Below are positions 49,634-60,119 of a stretch of 64,000 bases of DNA, piece after piece. The position numbers were made by a program, and so were the translations under genes. The stretch is from Eonycteris spelaea (taxonomy: Eukaryota > Chordata > Mammalia > Chiroptera > Pteropodidae). The DNA lies in NCBI GenBank assembly GCA_003508835.1, contig PUFA01000021.1, positions 11,763,501-11,827,500 on the forward strand, given 5' to 3'. Within the stretch, counting starts at the first letter, position 1, and the number at the start of each line of letters is the position of its first letter. A model generated the notes under the pieces. The model was not told the origin of the DNA. It ran no database searches and was given only the letters and a program-made list of their open reading frames with translations.

Positions 49634-49675
<42 letters not shown>
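49634..49675. repeat. ATT trinucleotide microsatellite, about 14 units
   Basis: About 42 bases of perfect ATT repeats. The overlapping reverse 70-codon frame carries a run of isoleucines because of it and is not a gene. Confidence 0.95.
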
Positions 49676-49744
49676 TGTCTCCATCTCTGGAAAAAGGTGG
49701 CCTTACTGAGGACCTTCAAACGCATAGCCCAGCTGCAGGTAGAA

Positions 49745-49925
49745 GTACACCAGCCTTATAATTTGTAAGACCCCGTTCAAAATAAAAATGCAAATCTCCT
49801 TCCGCGATTATTAAGAACTTCAAAACAATGAAAGCAGAGCACTAAACTGAACATGAGGCTCTTCTGAGCATGGAATCTGAGCACCAGCACAGGTCACATG
49901 ATGATGAAGATGGCCCTGGGTGGAA
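49745..49925 (+). repeat. old interspersed repeat fragment, family not named
   Basis: The series CCTTATAATTTGTAAGACCC, TCAAAATAAAAATGCAAATC, TTATTAAGAACTTCAAAACA, AAAGCAGAGCACTAAACTGA and AGCACAGGTCACATGATGAT follows a common mammalian repeat I recognise by text but cannot name. A 60-codon forward frame (49870-50052) begins in it. Confidence 0.45.
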
Positions 49926-49929
49926 CAGT

Positions 49930-50485
49930 GTGTTAGGCAGGTCGTGGATGAGGCTGAGAAAAGGAATTGAAATCACGACCTCTCCACCTGTTCTGTTCCT
50001 TTCTTCTATGGGACCTGGGGGAGAATCTGTGTATTCTTATGTACTGGACTAGAGTTAACTGGGAATAGAGAGGTATCTGCTTTGCTTTCTAAGGGGGTCA
50101 TTACAAGCGGGTCAAAACCCAGAGCTGACTCTCTGGTGTGGAAAGTCCAAGCCAGTTGTTAGGTATGGGCTGAGTCCCAGAGGGAAAGCATCAGCAGTGA
50201 GCCTGCAGCGTGGGGAGGACAACTTGTCCCTGTCAGCCCTTGCCAGTACCTTAGATCACAGCACAACTACGGAGATGTCAACACTGAGGATAGAAGAGTG
50301 GTGTCTGGGGCCCAACTGGCCTTCTCTGAATGACATCAAATAATACCTAAAGCCCTGGAATAAGAATTCTTTTCCAACAGGAAGAAGGACAAAAAAGCAA
50401 GTGGATAGGGGGTTGAATTTCATTGAGGACTTACTAAAATGTAAACTAACTTTAAACTAAAATTGCGATGTACTTAGACATGAAG
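49930..50485. other. GC-richer DNA without recognised features
   Basis: Less AT-rich than most of the window, with no repeat, exon or RNA pattern recognised. Confidence 0.45.
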
Positions 50486-50491
50486 AAATTG

Positions 50492-50709
50492 ATTTTTTTT
50501 TTTTTTTTTTAAGCATGGCAACCCTTGGTTGACCTCACAGATTGCAAGGACCTGGTCAGCTTACGACCCCTTATTTATTTATTTATTTTTTTTATTTTTC
50601 ACGCCTACAGCACCTGATCTTCCTAGGGGGTCTCCCATCCAAGTACTAACCAGTCCTGACCCTGCTTAGCTTCTGAGATCAGACAGGATTGGGTTTGTTC
50701 AGGGTATGA
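50492..50709 (-). mobile_element. 5S rRNA-derived SINE, long form (MEG-RL-like)
   Basis: Bipartite element on the minus strand. The 5S head (50709 down to 50603) lacks the first dozen or so bases of 5S but keeps TGATCTCAGAAGCTAAGCAG, TTAGTACTTGGATGGGAGAC and the 3' stem. An A-rich linker with AAAT units follows (complement of 50571-50600), then a second module (complement of 50511-50570) containing CTTGCAATCTGTGAGGTCAA, then a 19-base A tail (complement of 50492-50510). The same module occurs after a 5S head at 57.7 kb, so it is part of the SINE and not flanking sequence. I match this longer form to MEG-RL by inference. Confidence 0.88.
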
Positions 50710-50719
50710 TTGTTTTTTT

Positions 50720-51435
50720 TTTTGTTACTGTGAAATGTGGAGTGAAATAAACTTGATAAAAGAAAATTAAAATTGCATTTTTGTATTTATGAAAATTATA
50801 AAACATGAAGTGTATATATTTACGCTATTTAAAATATAAATGAATAATTATCATAATTATTCTAATAAATTTGAGTTTAGTAAATATTATTTTTAACTTT
50901 ATTAATTTAATAAAAAATCAAAGAATAATCATTTGAAAAAAGAAAAAATGGGTAAATATTTTTATCATATTTTCAGATACAGTGTTATAATCACTATAAA
51001 AATAATATATGCTGACCACACACTTTATATTTTAACTGTTTTATTATGCCGATTAAAGGAGGATTATATAATCTCAATGGAGCATTGGGTAATCTAATAA
51101 TCCTCTAATAACAAAACATAAAATAATGAGTGAAATACAATAAAGTTCCTTTTTAAAATCAATACTTAGTATTTCCGGAAAGGAAAGGAAAAGAAAGGCT
51201 TGAAAATGAAGGTTGTATGACAATTCCATGCTTTGTCAGTAATAGAGTGGTCTCCCAGAAACCAGCGAATAGGATATCCGTAGATGCATAGCATAGGAAA
51301 ATAAGTACTGATCTCAAGTAGACAAATTGGAACAGAAATCCACATAAAGATAAGACTCTTGAGAAGTCATTGCAAAGGTGAAATAGAACATAGACCTAAC
51401 AAAAAGGAGGGAGGGTACCAAAAAGTATGAATATC
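50720..51435. other. AT-rich DNA without recognised features
   Basis: No recognisable gene or repeat. Confidence 0.55.
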
Positions 51436-51437
51436 TT

Positions 51438-51725
51438 TTTTTAAAAAATTACAGTTGACATTTAATATTATTTTATTTTAGTTTCAGGTGTACAGCATAG
51501 TGATTAGACATTTATGTAATCTACAAAGCAATCCCCTGATTACTCTATAACCCACCTGGTACCATACTTACTACAAAATTATTGATTCTGTTCTCTGTGC
51601 TATACTTTACATTGCTATGACTATTTTGTAACTACTATTTGTATTTTTTTTTTACCTGTTTCACTGAGCCCCCCAACCTGCATCCCACCTGGCAACCATC
51701 AGTTTGTTCTCTTATTTTTAATGCT
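51438..51725 (-). mobile_element. bat-type LINE-1 3' end, antisense
   Basis: Starts at a T run, then AATTACAGTTGACATTTAAT, TTTAGTTTCAGGTGTACAGC, ATAGTGATTAGACATTTATG, CTATAACCCACCTGGTACCA, GAGCCCCCCAACCTGCATCC and GGCAACCATCAGTTTGTTCT. This is the L1 3' UTR in antisense, in the order I associate with bats. It is 5'-truncated to under 300 bases. Confidence 0.78.
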
Positions 51726-51729
51726 TCAA

Positions 51730-52060
51730 AATTTAAAGATTACCAAATGATTGAGTGAGGAGCCCAGAGGACTTTCTCCAAGGAAAACAATTTTTAATTG
51801 GTAAAAACACACACACACATAAAATAAATTATATATATGATTGATTATTCCAAAAATTAACCTAAGGGCATATAGCATATTGAGAAACATTCCTTTAAGA
51901 AAATCTACCAAGCATGGGTAAGTACAGATAGTTAGCCATGACCTCCTCCCCACCCGCCTCCACGTTATCCAGCCTCTCCTCCAGATGCTTTAATCTAGGT
52001 GGGAATGACCATGAGAAAAGGAGTTTCTTTCCCTAGTTTCCAGTCTTTAGGGTAGAGTTT
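51730..52060. other. DNA without recognised features
   Basis: No gene. A short AC run lies at about 51808-51820. Confidence 0.5.
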
Positions 52061-52064
52061 TACC

Positions 52065-53200
52065 CGAAAAGTGATAGACTTCCGACGCTTCTTACTCTCC
52101 TGTCATGCCACCCCTGCACTCCAGCTCCTTGCTGCAGAATATCTGTCCTCAGTGGGCTTGGCTGAGAGACCAAGGCTTCCTTTCCCACTCTGCTGCTTCG
52201 CTTGGTACAAGAGAAGCTTCATTCCCAAGCATCAAAGGCCAAGAATCCTGTCTCCTTCATGGTCAGCTCGCTGGAAATGGGGAGGTTTGGCACTGAGAAG
52301 GGCCAGCTGAGAAAATGAGGATCTACCCTTCCCACCCCAATAGTGAGCTGCTGTCACATCCCAGCACCTATGCCTTGGGGCGGAGTTTCTTTACAGGGGA
52401 AGAGAAAGGTCAGTAGGACAAAGAAATCACAGCTCTGCCAAAGGGGACTCTGACACAGAGCATGAAAAATGCTATACTTAAAGATGTTGTCAAAAATTAT
52501 GAAGAGCTTGGTGGAAAATGACTAAAAGTCCTGGTACCTCGGGAGAGTGTGCAACATGTGAAAGACAGAGCAGCCCGATGTTCAACAGACAGAATCAAGA
52601 CAGACAGAAAAAAAAAAAAATCAGGGGTCAAAGGAGCTCTTGATTATTGGGTTAGAAAAACTGTGTGCATGACCCATTTAAGAGCAAGCCCAGAAGAACG
52701 CAAAGTATATTTAAAAGCATAACCCAAATAACACACGAATCCATCAATGTAGGAAAGAAGTCGTGCTAACAGAGGTGACTTAAGCACAACCTCTGATGAA
52801 ATGCTGGCTGAACAATAAACTTCTCTTACCCAGGGCAACTTTTAGAAAACAAAACTTAAAAATGAAATTGCATATATCCCTGGCAGTCTGTGAGACTGTG
52901 CACGTTCAAGGTTTTACCTCTTCAGGAGTGATCAAAGAACAAACCTCCAAGCTACGAGTCATTTTCTGAACATGAGGCAAAAATATAAACTCTCTGGCAG
53001 CAGCCTCTAAGTCACACCAGCAACCAATAATAAAGAGTGAAAATCTAACTGGCTAAAGGGGCTTAAGCATGACCTTCGAGCAATAAGTGGCACATTTGAA
53101 CGGGGACATTGGATAGAGCACAAAACCTTGGACACAGACGTCATCAAGACTGTTTAACAAAGTCACTAAAACAAACAAACAAACAAATAACAACAACTAT
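52065..53200 (+). mobile_element. LINE-1 5' region-like sequence, sense, decayed
   Basis: GC-richer with scattered CpG. Blocks such as GGGGCGGAGTTTCTTTACAG, GACTAAAAGTCCTGGTACCT, CCGATGTTCAACAGACAGAA, GGCTTAAGCATGACCTTCGA, GGGGACATTGGATAGAGCAC and GACGTCATCAAGACTGTTTA resemble the 5' untranslated part of old L1M elements, and a sense L1 ORF2 fragment lies downstream, consistent with one decayed element. The two overlapping forward frames at 52071-52310 fall here and are not genes. Identification is from memory of repeat texture; the alternative is a different old retroelement. Confidence 0.45.
53174..53196. repeat. CAAA microsatellite
   Basis: About five CAAA units, seen directly. Confidence 0.85.
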
Positions 53201-53365
53201 ACCAAGCAGGGATGTTGGTCCCTAGAAGATGGTTGGAAATAAGTGGCTGGTCTGCAGCAGACTGTAGAGCGGGCAGTCTATTACTCTGTGACCTCGGATG
53301 GTCAGAGAAGTACTCAGTGTCCCCACCGCCGCCACAGTCACAGTGTCTTTCTTTATTTTGCAAAG

Positions 53366-53414
53366 GAATTCATTTCCGTGGACGCCATGAGTGCAGAACT
53401 AGCTGAAAGATGTT
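53366..53414 (+). other. possible 49-bp exon-like segment
   Basis: A pyrimidine-rich stretch (GTCTTTCTTTATTTTGCAAAG, given here as positions 53344-53365) ends in AG like a splice acceptor, and GTAAGT follows at 53415-53420 like a strong donor. The 49 bases between are open in one frame and would encode 16 residues, with an ATG at 53387 (MSAELAERC from there). No gene family is recognised. The segment directly follows sequence that resembles an L1 5' region and could simply be part of it. Confidence 0.15.
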
Positions 53415-53419
53415 GTAAG

Positions 53420-53985
53420 TGACTTGTGTTTTCTGCAATCCCTCCCCTTCACTCCCCCCAAAAAGTTGTGTTGCTGAAAAAGGCCTAATGGCTCCAACTC
53501 TTCCATTTGTTCTTCCAAACATATACAATGTCTGTTATTTATAAGTGTGTATGGGGAATTAATAACAAACTAGTGTTGTTTTGTTTTTTTTACCAAAAAA
53601 TAGAAATAAATGTAAATATCATCCCCCCCCCCAAAAAAAATTCACACTGTATTGGAATAAGGAAATCAGATAATAACTGTAGTCTATATAAAGAAATGAA
53701 GAGAAATGAAATGATAAAAAAAGTTAATATAATAAATTGCATATATATTACATATAATAGCTTCATATCTACATAATAGCTTTCTATCAATATTTTTATC
53801 TATATATATAGTTTTCCTTTCCTCTTAGCTTCTGTAAAAAACATGAGATTATATAAAATGGTAATTATACTAAAACGTTGGTTGATTTGTAACATATAGA
53901 CCTGATATGTATGAGAATAATAGCCCCCCAAAAAGGAAAGGAGAAATGGAACTATACAGGAATAAAGTTTCTGTATTTCACTGTA
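53420..53985. other. AT-rich DNA with C10A8 run
   Basis: No gene. A run of about ten C followed by eight A lies at 53623-53640. The 89-codon forward and 66-codon reverse frames here have no recognisable motif. Confidence 0.5.
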
Positions 53986-53989
53986 TCCA

Positions 53990-55115
53990 AGTCCGTAATA
54001 ATGTGAAGTAGATTTTGATAAAGATAACAGTCATATTTTAAGTCCTGGAACAACTACTAAAATAACTAAATCACATATATAAACATCACTAAAAATTAAA
54101 GTATTATACTAAAATATGTTCACTTAACACAAAACAAGAATGGATGCACAAAAACACTTCAGATATAGAGAAACAAAAGAAACAAAAAAAAATGACAGAA
54201 AACCAACAATATCAATAATAACATCAAGTATGAATGGATTGTATAATGCAAAAGTCAAAGATTATGAGATTTGACGTAGAAAAAAACAAGATCCAACAAT
54301 ATGCTGTTTACAAGGAAGATACTTTAGATTTGTGTACGAAAACATTGAGAGCAAATGACTGGAAAAAGATAATACTATGTAAAGAGAAATAGTGAAAGCT
54401 GAAGTGGCTTTAGTAATATAAAAAATAAGCTTTAAAACAAAAATGTTACCAGAGATGAAGAGGGACAGCGTACAATGTTGAGTCAATGGATCAAAAACAT
54501 GTAAAAAAAGTAAATATATATGCATTTAACAACCAAGTTCCAAAACACCTTTAGGCGAAAACTGATGGACTTGAGGAAAAAATAGACAATTCAAAAATAA
54601 GAGTTGTAGATTTTAATACTTTTCTTTCAGTAAGGATAGATCAACTAGGCAGAAAATCAACAGGGAAACAGAAGACACTAACAACACTACGAACCAACTA
54701 AATCTAGCCAACATCTATAAAACACTCCACTTGGCAAAAGCAGATTACTTTGCATACTCTTTTCAAGTTCACATTGAACATACTCTATGACAAACCATAT
54801 AGTAGGCCATAAAAAAAAGCCTCGATAATATCAAAAGCAAAGAAATCACACGAATATATTGTTCAATCTCAGTAAGATTAGAAATCATTATCAGAAGGAA
54901 GTTTGCAAATACATAGAAATGAAACAACACACTCTTAAATAACCAGTTGGTCACATAAGAAATTACAATGGAAGTTTGAAAATATTTTGGAATGAATGAA
55001 AATAAAAATATAACATAGCACAACTTATAAGATGTGACTAGAGCAGTTTTCAAATTGAAATGTATAGCTGTTTAAGTACTGTGTTAAAAGAATATCTAAA
55101 CGTATCATAAAGAAC
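53990..55115 (+). mobile_element. LINE-1 ORF2 5' part (endonuclease region), decayed, sense
   Basis: Blocks in L1 ORF2 order: AAGTATGAATGGATTGTATA, AAGATCCAACAATATGCTGT, TACAAGGAAGATACTTTAGA, TGGACTTGAGGAAAAAATAG, GGCAGAAAATCAACAGGGAA, TTCAAGTTCACATTGAACAT, ATAGTAGGCCATAAAAAAAA, GAAATGAAACAACACACTCT and GACTAGAGCAGTTTTCAAAT. This covers the apurinic/apyrimidinic endonuclease-like domain and what follows it. The frame is broken throughout by stops and indels: only short reverse-strand frames remain open, which is the opposite of what a live ORF2 would show. Together with the L1-like 5' region upstream it may be one old element, but the interval between is too short for an intact ORF1. Confidence 0.8.
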
Positions 55116-55119
55116 ATTT

Positions 55120-57275
55120 TATGTTCAGACTGAGAAAATTCATAACAAATAAAAGCATATTTAAAGATTTACCACAGATAGTTAAGGATGAGAAAATATG
55201 AAAGAGAATTTGAAAGATGTGCATACAGAATGAGAATGTTCAACATATATCTAACAAAACAGTTTAGAAAATCATGGAGTAGAGTGTGATAAAGGCGATA
55301 ATAATTAAGCAATAGCAGTTGAGACTTTTACAGAATTGATAGAAGATGTCAGTCCTCAGATTGAGGCATCATGATTCCCAAACTGCTATACAAGGGATCT
55401 AAAATAGTGACTGATACTTAGCAGACCTTCAATAAATATTTGCTGAATAAAATCTAAATACGTCAAGGTGAAATTATGAAACATCAAATATAAAGAAAAA
55501 ATTTAAATTTAGCACTCATTACTATTGCCTGTCAATAAAGAGCATTTAAATGGCAACAGAATTTTCAACAATAAAAACAAGCTAGACAACTTTCCAGAAG
55601 GAATGGTAGAAGAAAATAATTCTCAGCCTAGAATAAAACACTCAGATAACCATTAATCAAGCTTGAGGAAAAACTTAAAATATAATTAAAAAAAAAAAAC
55701 AAGAGCAGAGAGACTAACACTAACAGACATTTGGTGAAGAATTTTTTTTTTAACATGATACCTTTCAGAAAGTAGGCATCGAATAAAACAATGAAAATAA
55801 GAAGTTCATTGTGTAATGTACAATTATATAAAATACAGGTTTCACACACATATGAAAATATAAGTTATGGAACATTTGAAAGGTCAAAGATACTTTAATG
55901 GCTTCATTATTTTATCATGTATCCTTGGTCTAAGTCCAGGTTTATGAAATTAAACCAAAAAGGAGATTGAGTTAGCAATAAATTATACATCATATATTAA
56001 TAACTGGATTTTTTGTTTGCTATAGACACTGAATATCTATGGCTATTGTTCAGTTACCTCTTCTTCAGGATTTCTTGAGGCTAGTTTTTGATTTTCATTT
56101 TAGTGAAAAATATACATTGATTTTAGTCTTTCAAAGATGAGTTGCAATTAGTATTTGATGACTTACTGACCCCCTGCAAAGAATTCATTAAGTAGATGGT
56201 ACAGTGAAATTTAGATATAATTTAGTTCACATTCTTCTAATTTGACACATCCTATTTAAAACCATGACCTATTTAAAGATGATTGAGAAATGTCTAACAG
56301 AGCCATTCACTCTCCTTATTTACTCTCTGAAGAATTTAGAATGACACAGAAAAAAATTGTGTGCAATTTTTCAATGGCCCCGAAAATTTCCATTGAAGAT
56401 CACAAAGCCTAATCAAAAGAAATTCCTTCTATGAATGTGACTATAATGGATACAAAATTTTTCCCACATGCTGGTGAATGTTAACTGTCATCCTGATTCG
56501 GATACTCTGACCTAAATAGTTTTAAACTTTACAAACTCTATCAACTCTAGTCACAAGTTAAATATTTTATAATTAAGAAATATAAAATATCTTGACCCAT
56601 ATTATCTGTATAACCAATCAGTCTCTTTTTGGGTTATGTTCTAATTTCCTACATTTTAAAAATTGAATATTTGCCAGCAATATTTTATTTTCTGGTATTA
56701 AGCAAAGATTAGTGAAGTGAAATAGTATTCTAGATTTTGAGAGTTTTTTTTTAGTTTTTCCTATGTAATATTATCATGTTTCAAATTTTTTTTATATTTA
56801 GTTGGAACTTTTCCTGATACTGCTTTATTAACTTTTAAAATTCTCTTGGATTTACACTATAGGTATATGCAGTATAGTGACAATATAAAGTAAAAAACAA
56901 ACAAACAAAAAACCAAAACAAAAAACAAACAAAAAAAAATAACATACTATTCTGGCTTAATTTCCACCTACAGAAAAGAAAAGTAATTAATCCCAAAAGC
57001 TTCTTCTAATCCCTCATGGGTCCTATGTAATATTTTGTATGCTTGTTCACCAAAGATACTTGGGTACCAAAAGACATTTTTATTCTCTTTTCCTCTACTG
57101 GCTGTTTCAAAAGGTAGACTCTTTAACCCAATGCTATGATTGCTGTATTACTATATCCTGCTCCTAAAAATCTATGTTTTTAAAATAGATTATGCAGATT
57201 ATATCCATAGGCAGAAGCAAAGTGCAACTTAATGTTCAGCAATAACAGAAGCCATAAGTAAAACATACTTTAGGC
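55120..57275. other. AT-rich DNA with few repeat hints
   Basis: No gene. Around 55395-55450 the text GATACTTAGCAGACCTTCAA, then TAAATATTTGCTGAATAAA, is like a MIR or L2 3' end, too short to call separately. An A/AAAC-rich low-complexity tract lies at 56893-56940. Confidence 0.5.
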
Positions 57276-57279
57276 ACAT

Positions 57280-57555
57280 TTTATTAGGAAGGAATGTTAT
57301 CTACTGAAAATTGCCTTAACCCAACCAGCAAAAGGAGTTTCTCTTACATAACAAGAGTAGTTCAGAAGAAGACAGTACGGAACTGGGGTAGAGCCTTCAA
57401 GATACCATCACAGAACCAGGTTTTCTCTCTCTGCCCCCTTATCCACAGCATGTTGAACTTCATCCGCATTCAGAGCTACCTCCTGGTTATAAGAAGGCTG
57501 CCATATCACTTTGAATTATGTCCAGGATCCAGAAAGAGAGGGCCAAAGGAATAAG
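57280..57555. repeat. unnamed interspersed repeat, copy 1
   Basis: Starts near TTAGGAAGGAATGTTATCTA and contains GCATGTTGAACTTCATCCGC and TACCTCCTGGTTATAAGAAG. The same opening and a similar interior recur at about 60125-60400, so both seem to be copies of one old repeat family I cannot name. An 86-codon forward frame (57294-57554) lies within it and is not called a gene. Confidence 0.4.
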
Positions 57556-57559
57556 ATGC

Positions 57560-58170
57560 TATGGTTACCTATTGTTGCATAACCAATTAACTCAAATTTA
57601 ATAGCTTAAAATCAATGCATTATTATCATCGTATTATATTATTATGATAAAAAATAAGGGCCTGGTTAGTACTTGAATGGGAGACCACCTAGGAAGGTTG
57701 GGCGCTATAAGCATAAAAAATAAAAATATAAGGGATTGTAAACTGACAAGCTCCTTGCAACCTGTGAGGTCAACCAAGCGTTGCCTCGCCTAAAACAAAA
57801 AAAAATAAATAAAAATAAATGGAACAAAATTGATTTTAAAGAAATAATGGCTTAATTCCCGAAATGCTGCAGTCTGTGCTAAAGCTCACCTGAAAGGATC
57901 TGCTGATGGTAAAAGCCAGAGGGTCAGCTAGAGGTGCCCGTCACGGTCTCTTTCTTTCTCACTCTCTTAATCCACGTGACACAAACACTTCATCTCTTCT
58001 GCCTGGTAGATGACCTTTTACATGGTCATTGAAGTTTTCCAAGAGCCCAAATACAGTCACTGCCAGGCCTTCTCAAGGTTTTGGCCTGATGCTGCATCTG
58101 CCACTTTCTACTCCTAAAAGTAACTACAAGTCAATCTCAGATTCAAAAGGAGGAGACTATGCATGAACCA
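57560..58170 (-). mobile_element. MaLR/MLT1-like LTR, antisense, split by a 5S-SINE
   Basis: Left part 57565-57650: GGTTACCTATTGTTGCATAA, CCAATTAACTCAAATTTAAT, AGCTTAAAATCAATGCATTA. This is the complement of an MLT1 3' end. The SINE at 57657-57820 interrupts it. The right part 57850-58170 continues in the same orientation with GGGTCAGCTAGAGGTGCCCG, TTTTACATGGTCATTGAAG, GCCACTTTCTACTCCTAAAA and CAGATTCAAAAGGAGGAGAC. It may be the 3' LTR of a provirus whose 5' LTR lies at about 59590-60050. Confidence 0.65.
57657..57820 (+). mobile_element. 5S rRNA-derived SINE, long form, 5'-truncated
   Basis: Starts inside the 5S head at GGGCCTGGTTAGTACTTGAA (about 5S base 60 onward), so box A is lost while the box C region (AATGGGAGACCACCTAGG) remains. 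An A-rich linker (57712-57730) follows, then the module with CTTGCAACCTGTGAGGTCAA shared with the copy at 50.6 kb, then an A-rich tail (57794-57820). It sits within an antisense MLT1-like LTR, so it is younger than that LTR. It cannot be transcribed from a complete internal promoter. Confidence 0.9.
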
Positions 58171-58174
58171 GATA

Positions 58175-59585
58175 CCTGAAAATACAGCTCATTTGGAACC
58201 ATCGTTTAACAGATAATCGTGATATGTCATCTGGTCCCTAATAACTCACATTTTCCTCATTTAAAGTACATGTGCCATACCCACCCCCACCTCCAGACCA
58301 CCAGATGCCTCATTGAATTACAGAATCCAGGTCAGTCTTGAGATTTGGGATATCATCAGGTCCACTGTACATAAGGATCTTCAGATGCCATAATGGTCCA
58401 TATGATGTCCTTTAAAACAAGTTAGCCTATTCACACATAATCAGTATGTAATGTTGGGGCTAGAACAGGAGAACCAAAACAGGCACTTACTTTCACAAAG
58501 GGAGAAAGCAAGAGGCACAAAACAGGAACTAGGTGCTTACAATTCTGACATCCAGTCAGGTACACATCGCCAGTTGCTTGTTTAGAGCACAGTCCTGCTT
58601 TATGAATTTTGAGCACTGAGTCACTGTTTCTTTTCCATAAGTAATGCTCTTCTTTTTCAGCTTAGTTTCTTTCTTATTATGTTTCTTACCAGAGAAATTT
58701 GGGAACATTGAAAAATCTTTTAATTTGGGATTTTTTTGTTGTTACTATTTTTTTTTTCTTAAGCTTGTATGATTCTCCACAAAGTTGTGTATTTCTTGGG
58801 TCTCAAATATGAATCCCCTCAATTGCACAAAAGTAATACCACATAACATCTCTTTTCAAGTCCTGCTCTCATATTTTGGACAGAGAGGATGCTCTGGTAT
58901 CATGCTATCAAGATTCATAGAATGGCTATTATCTAGCAGGCAGTTTCTAGGAAAATGACCTGTATAATTTTTATAAGTTGTTTTGCTATTGTTGTTGAGT
59001 CTATGAGACACCCACTTGACATTTCCCAGGTATCATTAAGAACCACACCTGACTTGAGGCCACCTTTAATGGCAGGACCCTGAATTTAATATTTGTCTTA
59101 ATAGCATATCTTATTTTGAGATTCTTTTGCCAAGAGAGACTGGGGATGAAAAACAGTCTATTTTTAAACCCAGTGACCCCTGGCTCTTTCATGTTGCCTC
59201 TAAATTATGCTTTAAGAATGAAAAATTCTTCCTTTAGCTCATCTTACTTCTTCAATATTTTATTCTGGGCAGCTAAAAGAAGCCAAGTGCTGTATTCAAC
59301 ATTCTGTCTGGAAATTTTATAGCCATATCTACTAGTTTAACATGAAGAATTTCTATCTCTCACATTAATGCGGGCAACTATTTGCTCATTATGTGCACTT
59401 AACTCAGGTCCACTTCATTAGGTCTGTGACAACAACTGTCTCACTGTCCTTTCACAATTTATCAGCATTTCCATGAGGCCCTTTGGATACCTGTTGACTA
59501 TCCAGTTTCAAAACAATTACCACTTAATTTTATTTTTTTGTTACAGAAGTATCTCCCTTTTGGTATTAATTTCTATTGTGACAAT
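58175..59585 (-). mobile_element. probable MaLR internal region, antisense
   Basis: This 1.4-kb stretch lies between two antisense MLT1-like LTRs, the size and place expected of a MaLR internal region. I do not recognise any protein domain in it. Open frames are at most 68 codons. Support is positional, so the call is tentative. It could instead be ordinary sequence between two unrelated solo LTRs. Confidence 0.35.
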
Positions 59586-59589
59586 CTCC

Positions 59590-60050
59590 TATTATAAAAA
59601 CTACCATACCTAAATTTAGTGACTTATAAAGATAAAACTACTCTCTGATGTTTCATAATTATGCAACATTGATTGGCTGGGCTCATCTGGACAGTTCTTT
59701 TCTTGTCTTGAATGGCTGAATTTCTCTTGCCAGTTGGCAGGGATTATTAGGCTCTCTCTTTGTATGTAATCTCAGGTCGTATTGCTTTCCACATGAGTGT
59801 CCTAATTGATTTTCCATGGGCTTCTTTCATCAGAGTTGGAGGGCCTCTTACATGGCGGTTATAATTTCCAGAAAACACAAACAGAGAAGTTCTCATGTCT
59901 TCTGAAGACTCAGGACAGGAACTAGCACAATACCATTTCCATCACATTCTATTTGTAAGCACAGGTAGCGGAGCTAGCCCACATTCAGGCAGAAGGAGCT
60001 AAACAAAGCACAAACATCTAGGTACATGGATAATTTTGGTGAAAATCACA
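59590..60050 (-). mobile_element. MaLR/MLT1-like LTR, antisense
   Basis: Complement of an LTR: TAAAAACTACCATACCTAAA, TTTAGTGACTTATAAAGATA, TGATTGGCTGGGCTCATCTG, CAGTTGGCAGGGATTATTAG, CTCTTACATGGCGGTTATAA, GAACTAGCACAATACCATTT and CCATCACATTCTATTTGTAA. The order fits MLT1. It is the candidate 5' LTR of the reverse-strand provirus that starts at 57560. Confidence 0.7.
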
Positions 60051-60119
60051 AGCAACAGACAGGCACAGTCTAATGTTCACCACTAGTGGAAACCAAATAC
60101 AATGCACTACACCCTCAAT

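Noticed and set aside
49513..49725. A protein with an isoleucine run
   Set aside because: The run is the ATT microsatellite read on the reverse strand.
52071..52310. Two overlapping forward frames of 79 and 63 codons as genes
   Set aside because: They lie in L1-like 5' sequence, overlap each other in different frames and have no recognisable domain.
57294..57554. An 86-codon forward frame as a gene
   Set aside because: Lies in a repeat that recurs at 60.1 kb with the frame broken.
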